The position numbers and the translations under genes were made by a program. The notes under the pieces are model-generated. The model had not been told where the DNA came from and did no database searches. It was given only the letters and a program-made list of their open reading frames with translations. A stretch of 64,000 nucleotides of DNA from Sphagnum compactum (taxonomy: Eukaryota; Bryophyta; Sphagnopsida; Sphagnales), in contig OZ234498.1 of assembly GCA_965153455.1 (NCBI GenBank), forward strand, positions 6,200,001 to 6,264,000, written 5' to 3'. Shown one piece after another: positions 23,346 through 35,660 of the stretch. Numbering within the stretch: the stretch's first letter is position 1; every line of letters begins with the position of its first letter.

Positions 23346-24950
23346 GAGGACCATGAGAATGAAGAGTTTGAACAAAAAGTTCAAAATTTTGAACCTCCGA
23401 TTCATTATGTGGTTAAGCAAGAAGCCGCAACTCAAGGTATCAAAATGTTCAGAAAAGTTGAACCAGTACTTATAACTAGACAAAGAATCGTAGTCTTACT
23501 AAGAGCATAGCCAACAATAGCAAAAGGTGTACTTGTGGCTGTCAAAGTAAGGTATAGTGAACCCAAACTTAATCAACAAAATGGAAGCATTGTTAAAAGG
23601 GTTCCAAAGGATTGGAGCAGAAGAATTCATAATGTGAACAAAGTTCCAAGACCTAATTCTCCACATTGCACATATTGCCATCAAATTGGACATCAGATCA
23701 ATGAATGTCCATTTATTGAAGATAATGCTTAGCAAAGATTTGCTGAGCATTTCCAAAATCTGAATCCAAAACCTACAAGAGTAGAGAATCATGGACATGT
23801 TGAACTAGAGGATCTATACCATGAAAAGGTCAAAATTCTAGATAGATTTAGAAAACAAATCTGGAGAGATAACATAATGGAAATGAAAGCTCAAATTATG
23901 GCAGATGTAGTACCTATTTCTATAGTTCTTGCACCAAATCTGTTACATCACAACAATGTTGGAATTACCTATGTAGGAACTTCCAATTTTAGAATGGAAC
24001 TAATAAAATATGTACCATTATATTTTATGGCAATGCCTCAATCTATGATTATAGTTACTGAAGTTCCATTCACTACAACAAAAGGTGTCCTTATATGCCA
24101 AGTGATTTCATTGGATTTTCAGTGAATTCACTAGGCGTAATGAATAGGGACTAGTGGGGAAGTAGTGAATTCACTAGTCTAATGAACGAGGATTAGTAAA
24201 TTGCACCCACATTTTATAGTAGTAATTTGTAGCAGCACTAGTCCATATTGTTGTTGATATGAGGTCCAAACATAAATTCCAAGGGGAACAAAACTTGTGA
24301 ATTTGGATACAAAGATGCCTAGAGAGGTGAACATAATTTTGTTTGGTTAGCCATCAAATCCAAGAGGAGGCAACTCAAGCCCACAAGGACCACCAAGACC
24401 TCCAAGACCTCTAAAATATTTTAAATTGTCGATGGTGAATCCAGGTAGGCCACCATTACCACCAAGCAAACCTTATCATCGGCCACTTAACTACCTTGAA
24501 TATGTGAAAGATTCTGACCCAAATGCTCGTGTTAAAGTTTTTAAAGCTACCATTAGAGTAAATATGTAAACATAAAATGTAGAAATTGTTAATATGTTTA
24601 GTTTTACCCATAGAGATATTGTGTTTGACTAGTGTAATAATTACATGGGAGATTTCCCAAATTGTACTTTTGTAAAATTGTAATTAACTTTTTGTAAATA
24701 ATATAAAATAATTCAGAATGATGAGCAAGTCTACCTACAGTTGAAGAACATGAATCAAGAAAATAATGAAAGAGTGGAAGTTTATTATGAGAGATTATTG
24801 AAGTTAACCAATAGTCTTCAACATAGGACAATAGATAGTTTCATGATTATTATTTTCAAATTTGGATTACAACCATATCTACATGTAACAACAGGCATGA
24901 AAAGAAAAACCCTAAAAAAGCATAAAAAAACAACTTTGGTTTGTGTCCTT
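23346..24950 (+). pseudogene. Decayed retrotransposon gag
   Basis: One frame is nearly open from 23346 to 24125, with TAG at 23508 and 23730. It contains QKVQNFEPPIHYVVKQEA, VAVKVRYSEPKLNQQNGS and an intact CCHC zinc knuckle CTYCHQIGHQINEC (about 23668-23709). After a broken stretch, a Pro-rich part (24380-24480) leads to HRPLNYLEYVKDSD and the gag core: FSFTHRDIVFD-stop-CNNYMGD, where a TAG stands at the family's Trp. Then come DEQVYLQLKNMNQENNER and VEVYYERLLKLTNSLQ. Plant retrotransposon gag proteins show the same order of pieces. The element is old, with many stops and no pol gene following within reach, and no LTRs were found. Unusually, the zinc knuckle lies upstream of the gag core. 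Confidence 0.75.
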
Positions 24951-25707
24951 CTAGGGAGTTGGTCATGCACCCAAGTTCAAGTTGCAACACTTTCCTTCAC
25001 TTTTAAAAAACATCAATGGCCTCATTGATATATTTTGAGATTTTTGTTTGAAATCTAATGGTTAGTTCATGGTGCACACTTGGAAGCTAAGTCTTCAACT
25101 TTGTTTTCAACTTGACTTCATGTTCCTTCATCTTTTTGCCTCAACTTGAAAGCAAGGCTTGTGACATTTATTATATGTAATAAATTGCAATTAAAAGCCC
25201 AAGCCCCACTCATCTTAAAAAATTGTTTGTAGAGGGTGGTAGATAGAGCTAGTGACATGAAAAAATAGGAAAAAGAAAATGTCAAATTGCTCAAAGAAGG
25301 TAATGATGTAGTTGGTGATGCAAGGGACAAGAGGTTACAAATGCTCATGAAAACATTGGACATTGTGTAATGATGGCGACATTCATGGGGCAGGAGGGTG
25401 GTTGAACGTGACATGACAATAGGGTACAAATGTTTTGGGCTATGCACTTTTTGGTGATGTAATTGGTATTGGCTATCTTTAGCCATTGATGTTAAGTGAA
25501 GTGACCATCAAGGCCATTGGGCAGTTTAGATGTGGGAAATTTTTTGAAGAAAACTATTGAAAAATTCAAAGCAAGGTACTCCTCGAAATCAATAATTTCC
25601 ATTATCAAAAAAGTAAAAAACATTCACTAGAAAAGAAACATTGGCCGTAAAGGAAGCTTACAACTATAAGCTCTTGGCACTCTAGACTTGGTATAACTAT
25701 AGAGGGC
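24951..25707. other. Non-coding sequence
   Basis: Nothing recognisable follows the gag relic; no protease or reverse transcriptase motif was seen before the MITE. Confidence 0.4.
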
Positions 25708-25710
25708 TTA

Positions 25711-26425
25711 GGGCCACTTTAGACAAAGGTCCAAGGAGTAGGGTCTAATGAAATCGATCATTTGTAGTGGTCAAGACTTTTAAATTGGTCCCAAGGCCTT
25801 TAAACAACGGTTCAGGACCAAGACAAATCAAATTGTGATTTGGCTTACATGGCATCATTTTGGAGGGAAAACCAATTGGTCTAGACCAAAAAAAATAGCT
25901 TAGAGGAGAGCTCATGGTTTGGAGAATCAAAGTGTAAACTAGAGTTCAAGGTTGTTCATTTCTTTGTTTTTTTGCCCTTTTTCATCATTGTCTTTTATCT
26001 TTGTTGTTCAACTTTTGTGAAAATGGAAGACACATCTATGGATTGAGGACAATGTTCAAAGCACACCAACTCCTCCATTTTTTGATCAATTTTAAGAGTT
26101 AACATGGTTGGTTTTGTGGATACTAAAAAGAGGGCATTGTCAGCCCTTCCAAGTGCACGAAATGAAAATGAAAACAAAAAATAGAAAAACCATGAAAAAA
26201 AAGAAAAAGAGAGAAAAAACCAAAAGTTAACCTAATCCTCTCGCATGTCAATCACACAAATTTAATATTGGACCCTCAAATTGGACCCCATGCCTTTAGA
26301 CACACTCATTGTACCTTAAGAAAAAATGTTTTTTTTAAATGTGAAGAAGGGTCCAATTCAAGGTTCAATTTGCTTCCAATTGGTCCCTGGGCTATTGGTC
26401 CCTGGACCCTTGTCTAAAGTGGCCC
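25711..26425. mobile_element. Harbinger/Tourist-like MITE, 715 bp
   Basis: The left end GGGCCACTTTAGACAAAGG (25711) and the reverse complement of the right end, GGGCCACTTTAGACAAGGG (26425), form terminal inverted repeats that continue for about 27 bp with few mismatches. The ends are flanked by TTA on both sides (25708-25710 and 26426-26428), the 3-bp target duplication of the PIF/Harbinger superfamily, whose ends often begin GGGCC or GGCC. No transposase is encoded inside, so this is a non-autonomous element. Internal phrases such as AATTGGTCC recur within it. Confidence 0.85.
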
Positions 26426-27665
26426 TTAGTTTGACAGCAAGACATACTCAAACTCATTCATGTAGATGTCTTCCCCCTACACAAGAATATGGTACATATA
26501 CTATTATTACATAGGTAGCTGGTTGCATGGAATTAAACCATTGTAAACTAATTCATGGGGGGATGGGATCCACATGATAAAAGGAGGGTCGGTAGGGCAT
26601 AATTCTAATCTTTTTCCAAGCAAGGAGAGCGCTTTGCTTTGCCTTTCTTCAAGCTTCACCACAAGTCTAAAACAAGGATTGTCTAAAATAAGATTGCCCA
26701 CCAAGAAGAAGACTTATTAGAGTTGTCAAAGCAAGAGGACCCCACAGCATGGAACAAAATGGAGCTGCGGCCCCCTGACCCAAATAAGTATTCATGAGAA
26801 CAGTTCATCTTAGTTTTGTGTGTGTGTGTGTACATCTGATCAGCCTTTTCCTTACTTGCCAACAGGTCAAATTTGAAATAAAACAATTGAAAATCAAGTT
26901 TATTTTTAGGGTTTCAATAGCCAGAAAAAACTGAGGAAAAATTGCCAGATTTGCTATATTTGGTTCCAGTAAGTGGTAATGAGATTTAGCATTGGATGGT
27001 GATAGTTTTTTAGAACCTGTCTAAACAGCCCCCCCCCCAAAAAAAAAACTAGTTAAAAAACTGCTACCAAACTAACAGCAGAGTCCAAACGTTTTCATTA
27101 AAAAAATTCTCGAAATTTGGTATAATTTTAAAAGAAAAACCGGAGTATTTTGACCGAATATTCCCTTTTGATTTCTATGTTTTGCACCAAAAAAATTCCT
27201 GAAAGGATGACAAAAAAAAAGGTTTGTGTTTATATATTGTCTGTAGCCAGATTTGGCTAAATCTTCCTAGGGATGATTGCCACATTTTTCTACATCTTCC
27301 TATAACTGATTGCCACTTAGCTTGCGTAAAACAAATCCTTTTAAAAAAAGACTGGTATCAGTCACGGTTTTTGTTTATATTAAAAGTTGGCTAGTTTTTT
27401 CCAATAAATAGAAAAAATAAATTAGTCGAATTAACACTAGCCAGAAAATAAAATAAAATCCCAACAAATCCCAAACTTTTTAATGGAAGAACACAACAAA
27501 ATTTGCCCCCAAAAAAATCACTGGTACATACCTACTACTACTACTACTACTACTAGTAGCCTACTACTTACTACCCATTGATGTAAAAGAGAAGAAGAGA
27601 GCAGGTAGCCCAACAACATCCAAGTGGGGTAGTACATACATACCTGGTTAGTAGTAAATTGCAAA

Positions 27666-27718
27666 GGGGGGGGGGGGTGGTGGGGTGGGTGAGGCGCAAG
27701 GGTGGGGGAGGGAAGGGT
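27666..27718 (+). other. G-rich tract with quadruplex potential
   Basis: A run of 12 G is followed by GGTGGGGTGGG and several further G triplets within about 50 bp. The pattern fits a G-quadruplex; no function is implied. Confidence 0.6.
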
Positions 27719-29320
27719 GTTTTTGGAATTAGTAAATCAAGGAATGAGTCATTGTTGGGAGGCTGCCGGATCGTTACATGGACAAGTTGCAGCTGCTACT
27801 TTTTGAAACTACTTCGTCGGATATGAAACAAGGTGAAACATTGAGTTGCCGGCAGCTTGCCTCCTTGTTGCCGCTCTGGGCTAAATCCAGCATCATCAGC
27901 AGGCTTTGATTAGGTGCGCACTTTCCTAATTATAAGCAGTAGAAGACAGCCAGCCAGCCCATGACTATTGAATCTGAAAAAAAAATTGTCACAACAACAA
28001 CAACAAAGCGGGGTTGTAAAGGGTGTGGGGGCACGTGCTGAGTCAAAGAAGAAAAAAAAGGAAAAAAAAAAAAGTTACAAGGGGCTCTCAGAGTAGCCCC
28101 AGTATAATAATAATATGTACATTACATACTTTCAACAAGCTCCCAATTTTCATTAACAAGGGGTGGTGTGTCACACTGTGTCCTTGCCACTTACATTAAA
28201 AAATATCTTAAGGCAAAAGAAGAAGAATTATGGAGACTTAAATATTTCACCATGCAAAAATATACCTAATCATCTTTCAAAAAATCCTCTAAAACAAATC
28301 AAAATCCTTGGAGTTATTATAACTCTATAACTAACCTCAAGTTTCAACACAAGCCAAAATATCATCTTTCAAAAATCCTCATATAAAAATAGACCTATTA
28401 TTATTACCTATGGGCCAAAATCCATTAAGCTACTATACTCTATACCCTAATCGACACACAATATTCTTGCCTTGGTAGGGCAAGGCCAATAAATGTTGTT
28501 GATACAGGAATTCACAAGGTCCAATGAACTAACTAGGTGAACACAGTAGCAGCAGTTGGAAAGAAAAGCATTAAGCTCTGTTCAAAAGGGTTGAGGAGCC
28601 TTCAGTCTCTCCCATCACCACGATTGGGACAAGGAAGACGAGAGTTGCAGTGTGTATGTCTCGGCCCAATGGTACACCCTGCCCTTAAGGGTTGATGACA
28701 AAAAGGTTATGGATTTGAGAGCCCTCTCTATGCACTTGTCCAATGCCCCAGTTGAGACACTTTTGGAAAAGATCGTTATGTGTAAGGGAAGACCTCTTCC
28801 GAGAGAACTTATTAGGCATCGTTGATTGAACTTGTTCTTTTTTAATGGCTTAACTTCTTCTCTCAAGAAAACCAAGGGGGCCTCCGCTTCACACAGGTGT
28901 CCCCAAACAGAGGATAGACTGCAGTGAAACAAAAGGCCCGTTGTTTCCATCTGAGGAGATCTATCCAATAGTCCAAGGAGTTGGAAAGGAGTGCACTTAC
29001 AGTATGAAGAGAGACGTCATGGATTTCTCCTTTCCAGAGGACGAAGTGCAGACGAGGAGGGTTGGCCAATGCCCCCCGACCCCCCACCCAAATCCCCCTT
29101 CACCAAATACCACCCCCCCCCCATCATCTTCCCCATGCTAGGAAAAGTCTGGATGATGTGTTGTTAAATTTCACAACAACTTGACAAAGTTTCACTCATC
29201 GGCAAGTTGATCTTTCTAGAGAGAGAGGTTATTGTGAACACTTGGACCAGAGTGAGTAGTTTTGTGTAGGGTAAGACGGAGCATGAGGTCTGGGAGTGCA
29301 ATGTCCTGCTGCCAGGCCAT

Positions 29321-29427
29321 TACCCGATGTAATAACCAAAGCCCATGCAAACGGCATGCCTGCCCGCTTTACTACCCAATGTAGTAACCAAAGCCCGTCT
29401 GCGCAGACGGCATGGCTGCCCACTTTA
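29321..29427. repeat. Imperfect tandem repeat, two units of about 52 and 55 bp
   Basis: The unit TACCCGATGTAATAACCAAA...CGGCATGCCTGCCCGCTTT is repeated from 29373 with substitutions and a 4-bp insertion that creates CGTCTGCGCAGACG. Confidence 0.85.
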
Positions 29428-29879
29428 TGTGGCCAGAGGATGTTTCAAAAATAATTTAAATCAAAATTTGACGACTCTTTTCCTGGGGAAAAAAAGAATT
29501 GTGACAGAGTATATTACTTTTTAATTTTAATTTTCAAATTTTGACAAAATTTCACCCCCCTCCCCCCCCCCCCCCACACACACACACACTTTGGGGGCAA
29601 TGTTTTTTTTTTTTTCAATTTTGTGATCTAACCACACTGACCTCTGCCAAGAGGATTTAGCCAGGTTAGGTAAAGGATAGATATAAGGAAGCTACAAGTT
29701 TTGAAAAACTTTGCTACTTTTTAAAAACTCTTTGTAGGACCAAAGAGTCTAAATGTGGCGAACTCAGCTTTTTTTTTCAAATAATGTGTTTTTTTTTCCT
29801 ACTTTTCTGGCGAAAGTTTTGAAAATTTTCCCAAAAAAACAAACAAACCCTGAGAGAGGGTCGCAGCTCATTTCGCAAC

Positions 29880-30250
29880 AGAGCGAAATTACGCACAAAA
29901 AAATTTGACTGTGCGAAAAGGGGGTCGGCCGGGCGGGAAAACTAGTGAGCCGACAGGCGCATGACAACAGCACGGGAAGGATGTCGTGACCCGCCGCCTT
30001 TCGAGACAACGGCGCAGAGGAGGGACCGGGTGGCAGGCAGGGGGCGGGAGCGACACGGTCACGGGTCCCGTCTCCCGTCTCCCGTCCCCCCGCACGCTCT
30101 GCGTCCCAGCAATCAGTCCCCGTTCCACTCTGCAGTGCAGCCTTTTATTCTTCCACTAACTGCGCCCGTGCTGCTGCTGCCCAGTCTCAGGCTATGCACA
30201 TTCCAATGTCGTCACCTGTCGTCACAAGCGCAACCAGTCAGCCCTAGCCC
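29880..30250. other. CpG-rich patch
   Basis: This is the only strongly GC- and CpG-rich stretch outside the Helitron. It contains GGTCGGCCGGGCGGG, three CCGTCTCC-like words in a row (30066-30088) and CCCTAGCCCTAGCCCT near 30241. Open frames exist on both strands (29961-30260 on +), but they are driven by composition. It could be a promoter or 5' UTR island, or the remains of a GC-rich element. Confidence 0.4.
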
Positions 30251-33169
30251 TAGCCCTTGATGAGTAGGGGTGCACCCAGTTGATTTAATAATGTTTCCAC
30301 CTAGCCTATGGTGGCGGACAAATTATTGAACGTTGAGCAATTTGTTTTCATTGAAAATTCATTTAAATCAAAACTAAAAATTATTGGGGAAAATTTGGGT
30401 TTTCTTTTGATATTCTAGAAAGCCTTCCCTAAGTAGGATTTAATGAAGGTGAGTTGGAAATTTTTCTACCTACCTAACGTGCAATAGATGTTGAATTTGA
30501 GTGGTTTTTGTCATTGGAAATTCAATTAAATTGCAAAAAATGGTTTTGGAAGGAAAAATAAGGTGGCTAACCATTTCACACTTAGGTCAGTAGCATGTCC
30601 AATGTTTCAATTTACTTTTTTAATAGGTCAATCAAAGTGCAAAGAGAAAGAAAAACTTTGGGTGCACCCCCTCCCCCCCCCCCTCCCAAAACTTTAATCA
30701 ACTTACCTAACAATAGGTACTGCTATCAAATAACAAGGCTAGGATTTTCTTTTTTCTTTTTTCTGTTTTTGACCACTTTAGCTTTAGTAAAGCCACTAAA
30801 AAAAACCTCTAACGTATGTGGAAGGCACCTTATATTTGTGAATATTCTTCTTATAAAAGAGGCAAAATCTTATGCCTACTTATAGGGGTAAGATTCGTAC
30901 CACCAAGGCTAGCTATAGGATAAAAACATAATGAAAAAAAATCACCTATCCATACATACCATCCATCTTCCATGATATCATGGTAAAAGTTAAAACCATC
31001 AAGTTTTTGGATTGGTTTTGAGCATTATGAATAGAGTAGATATGCCCATCATGAAAAATTATCCTAAAATCAAACACTTATCATATCTTCTTCATTTTTT
31101 TTTGTCTTTTGGACAGATTTTCATGGTAATGTGTGCACTAGATGAAGCTTTACAAAAGCTCTTTCAACTTCAGAGACAAAGGAGAAAAAAGAGAAAGTGA
31201 GAAGAGGAGGAGCTTGTTCAAAGAGCAAAATAAAAACATTTACCCTCTCGCCTCCCCCATCTTCCAAGCCCTATATCTTCTTCATTTATAAAATCTGTTT
31301 TGAATAATTTAAAAATTATGAATGAACCAATGGAATTTTTTTTAAAAAATTAAAAGGATATATACAATAGAACAATCTCCAAAGATCTTAAGCTTTTAAA
31401 AAAAAACCATTCTAATAAGTTGATAATCAAACATTTATCCCTTCACATTCAAAAGGCGTATCTTGCTCTTGTTTTTTCTTTTTCTTTTTTGTTCGATGAA
31501 TTTGAACAAATTTTGCGATGTTGAATACACTGAGTGGAAGGCTATAATATCTCGTTGAGCTCCAAAGGCGACAAAGGAATGTCTACAAATTCAGGCTTCT
31601 CTCATAAACTAAATCTGGTTTTAATGGGGATTAGACATTAAGTGATTGATTGATTGATTGATTACCTCTAATTCAGGCTTATATTGGCTAAGCTCTAAAC
31701 TCAAAACCCATTACTTGATCCATTAGGGAGTTTGGAACTTTGGACATTTGAGTTCCGCAATTATTTTGATAAACAAGGGTCGAAACAGGAATAACAAAAA
31801 AACAAATTCCCAGAATAAGATCAAAACTAAGAAATATAATATAAAATAATATAAAATAATTGGAGGTGGTTTCAAAAAACAGAACACTCATTGTAATGGG
31901 GGCCTAGGACAAGGCACTAGCTGAATCTGGCCCTGTATTTTGGGAATAAATGGGCTTTACCCATAAGCCAAAGGTTATAATGAACCTAAGATCACAAGGT
32001 GTAGGAGGAATGTTCTTATGCTTACTCCTTACAAGTGGGAGGGATATTATGCTTATTTATTATTCAAAATTATATTTGTGAAGAAAGTTATGAATGTTAA
32101 TTCTACATAAAAGATGTTAATAAGGATTGACTTGTTCTTAAGACTTAACCTCCTTAAAGTCCTAATCTAAGATTTGATTGAGATGAATGTTTGGGTTGGA
32201 TGTGGCCTAGACAAATCAAATAGATGGCATGAAAATTTCAATAAAATGTAAACAAAATTAACTCGAAATTAGTTGAAGATTAGATCGAAATTAGTTTTAA
32301 AAATTATATTAATTATAGATTAATTATAATAAACATATTATGTTTAAAATATTTCAATTATATATCTAGACCAAGATCACACCAAGATGCCCATAGCTTA
32401 AACAAATTGAATAAATCATTAGAAAAGTTAAATTGTCTATTCAACCACACTCCTTTGAGACCCCAATGATGACACCTCTTCAACCCCGATGCATGCAAAG
32501 GTGTTGGCTCCCATATCATGCTAAAACTATAAATTTCATCCATAGAAATAAGTGTAAGTTCCCTCTCACTCTCAAAAGCCTTAATATCCCCCCTCTTTTC
32601 ATGGAGGGATATTCGTGAATTTAAAGTGCCCTCCAAATATATTACAAAATTTCTTCAAGTGTTATGCATAAATGTAGTCTAAGTCAGTCAACAGCTTTTG
32701 TTAGGAGTACAGTACTGCCTTCGCACCTGGGTATTTTCCTTGCATCTTGATTCATGAAGGCCAGTACCAGGATTTTGTGATGATTTCACAAAATAATTTA
32801 GCCAATTTTGGCTACATACTAGATATGAAAGTAGAAAAAACACCAGAAGCCTACTAAATTCTTGGCTACCGACTGGGACTTGTCATAAAAATCTGGTGAT
32901 TTGAAAGAAAAAAACACTTCAAAATCTGAAAAAATTGGTTCATTTTTCCCATGAAAAATCCTTTATATAGGTTGAAATTATATTTTCCAGGTCGAAATTT
33001 AGCAAAAAATCGCCAATAAAAGAAACAATGGCCAGTACAAGAAGAAATAACAAAAAAAGCCATTTACCATTGGGGTCCTGAGTGTGCTTGGGCTGGGAGC
33101 ATTCCACCAAATGAAATGCCCACCCACAAAGTGTGGCAAGGTGATTGGGAGTGAAACCTTCTTGGCCTT
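30251..33169. other. AT-rich non-coding sequence
   Basis: No gene seen. It includes a poly-C tract at about 30667-30687, an (ATTG)n-like tract at about 31642-31664, and many A/T runs. Confidence 0.45.
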
Positions 33170-33520
33170 GCAACTATGGTACTCCCTGGTCTGATTCAGC
33201 AATAAACTGTCCAATAATTAATTAAATCTTAAATCTTAACTTCAGCACTTGATGTTTTGATTCTGAAAATTTCAGCATGCAATGGTTATAAAAAAAAATC
33301 AACATTTTTATTTACTTTTATGGGACAGTTTAGTGTGTTTAGACTCTCTCTCTTCTCTTGCAGGTTCTTGAACTTTAAGGTCTGTGATTCAAACCTTGAA
33401 ATCATGCACAAAAAATTAATCACAAATAATAATAGAAAATATATTTTCAAAATTTTTTGACAAAATGAAAAATAATTTCATTTATGCCCAAATCGTTCAG
33501 GTACTATGATATTGTTGATG
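33170..33520 (+). repeat. Dispersed repeat family B, copy 1
   Basis: The stretch TACTCCCTGGTCTGATT...CCAATAATTAATTAAATCTTAAATCTTAACTT...TTCAGGTACTATG is a diverged direct copy of 52125-52470. A third, more diverged copy is near 63815-63960. Confidence 0.7.
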
Positions 33521-34439
33521 ATGTGTAGGCTAATGTCTGAGGAGGAGGGGGGCATTCCCAGAATGAACAAACACTCCCCCAAAGGTGAAGCTGAGGGGCC
33601 AGTGAGTGAGTTCAGGAACTCCCCACTCCAATTACCCTGCATGAAGCACCAGCAGATTGTTTTTTTCGTAGAGGACAGACTCGATTTGAAAACGTGCCCT
33701 CAATATAGACTGAAGAATTTCTTCCTGTGCTCTACCAGGGGAGAGCATCACATTAAGTAACAAAATAAATTTGGTTGGTAACAATAGATGTTGAGGGTGG
33801 AAACTGAGGCAACTGTTAATAGGGGTGGTTCATAAGAGAGAGAACCTGCCGTGTATGTCACCATGCAAAAAAAATATTTCTCACATTCAAGTTTAGTTAT
33901 TTACTTTTTTGCGACCCTACCCATAAAACTGAAAGAAGTGGCATTTGTATATAGGTGGGAACTATTAATAGCAAACCACCTGGACCAATCCTTATGATTG
34001 GCCAATCAAAAATAGGGAGCAGGCAGTCAGATCATATTTATTGCACTCTTTTTCGCTGGCAGGTTCACAGCTTTTGCTACGCCGTTTGCCAGCCTCAGCA
34101 GCATACTGAGCATATTTGCAGGAGCAAAACCCAATTTCCTGAGCTAAACCGACATGTTTTGACTTTTCTTCATCTCATTTCAATGTGCAGGGTCACATAC
34201 AGAGCACCGGTGGGAATGCTCCTAGAGGAGGGCAGTTAATGTATATTGCAGCTGAAGAAAACTGATGAGGTGCCCATGCAAATCAATCACGCAACATGAT
34301 GCCATAATCCCCCCATAACCTTGGAAGGTGCAACTAAAATCATACCCTCACCCCCCTAAAAAAAGGGCCATGGAATAATATGTTATGACCTTTTTTGGGT
34401 GAAAGACAAACCCCATCTGAGCAGAGCCATGAGAGCTCA
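33521..34439. other. Non-coding sequence, one weak open frame
   Basis: A frame containing MSEEEGGIPRMNKHSPKG ends at 33760. It is hydrophilic at its start but has no recognised motif or splice context. The rest is spacer. Confidence 0.3.
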
Positions 34440-34589
34440 AACATTATTTAATCAATAGCTGACGCTGAGGCTTTTTGTATCCAAGTGTTAATTGGGTCCA
34501 TTGGGGAAGCTGTAGAAAGGGAGTTGGATAGTGCTGCTGCTGATGACATAATTTGATCATGCGCAGTGGGAGCAGGTGCAGCCAGCCAA

Positions 34590-35400
34590 CACGACCCTTT
34601 CTCCTCTGCGCAGAAAGTGGGCCCAGGTGAACCGACACCCACCAGTGCACCATGAAGGATGAATAATAGTGTGTTGTGAATGGATGGAAGGAAACATTTT
34701 TTTCATTCAATTCTTGTCCTGTAGCTAACTAACTCCAGTGGTTAGCCATGTATCAAGCACCCACATCCGCCTACTTACCTAGTAGCCACCAAGTGGCATA
34801 CCTATTTACCTTCCTACGTATTAACCACTTACATTTGTTACCTTTGATACCTACCCAATTACATAGGTAAGTTACCTAATGTATTAGTGTGACCAAAAAA
34901 AAAAAAAAAAAGGTTTTAGAGGATTGCTACCAAGGTGGAACCAACCAGAGTGAACCAGAACCCGCCAGCACACAATGACGGATGGTTGGTAAGTGGTCAG
35001 GGAACAGTTTTCTCTTGGGTTCCAATTCATTAGCTAACCATGGAAGAGTTATCTCAGTTGCTTTTTTAACTACCTACCAACAACCCACAAGCAGGTTGTT
35101 AGTAGGTACTAATATAAAAAAACACAACCCTTTACTTAGTTATACATCATTTACTTAGCTAGTACCTACTCACCTGGCTTCCTACCTACTTACCAATATA
35201 CATAGAGTGAGTTCCCAAGGTGAAACCAAATATTAACTCAGTTCAGGGTTCATCCACAATCAAGTCATAACCAGCATCCAGTGGATGGATGGTGCAATGG
35301 TGGATGCTGGTTGGAGTCATAAGGTCTTTCAATGGATGGTGCATTGGTGGGTGCTGGGTCACATAATCCAAGAAAAATGAGTCCTCTTCTTCTTCTTACA
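34590..35400 (+). repeat. Dispersed repeat family C, copies 1 and 2
   Basis: 34600-34760 and 34925-35060 share GTGAACC...CACC(A/C)G...GGATG...AGCTAAC in the same order. The second, with its continuation (GGTTGTTAGTAGGTA, AAGGTGAAACCAAATATTAACT, ATCCACAA, GGTGCAATGGTGG), matches the reverse complement of 52570-53085. It includes a foldback with 12-bp arms AACCAGCATCCA (35269-35280 and 35301-35312). Confidence 0.65.
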
Positions 35401-35624
35401 GATGGGTTCCATGTGCTGGTATGTTTTTGTTCCTTTGTTGCTTAATAATGTTATCCATCCCCAACAACAACAACCCTAAAAAAAATACCTTTTTTTCTTT
35501 CTTTTTTCTTTTTTTGGGTTTGTTGTTGTGATAGTTACTCCCAGGATATGATGTGCAAATTTTTTTTAAAAATTTAAAAAATTTAAAAATAAAATTGGGT
35601 TCTTGTCCCATGCACAATGCTTCT

Positions 35625-35660
35625 AAGGTATGTACTATATATATATATAGTACATACCTT
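35625..35660. repeat. Perfect 36-bp palindrome
   Basis: AAGGTATGTACTATATAT is followed immediately by its exact reverse complement. There is no spacer, so it could form a cruciform or act as a recombination hotspot. Confidence 0.95.

Larger units (their letters stand above)
26429..29879. other. Non-coding sequence with low-complexity tracts and one coding-like scrap
   Basis: No gene is supported. It contains (CTA)n near 27533-27556, a G-rich tract at 27666-27718, poly-C followed by (AC)n at 29554-29589, and an imperfect tandem repeat at 29321-29427. A short ORF at 27778-27909 (43 codons, MDKLQLLLFETTSSDMKQ) and a frame at 28595-28824 without an early ATG (CSVYVSAQWYTLPLRVDD) look somewhat protein-like. 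Confidence 0.4.

Noticed and set aside
28615-28968. A 117-codon - strand frame as a gene
   Set aside because: No motif, no splice or promoter context, and a competing protein-like frame lies on the + strand.
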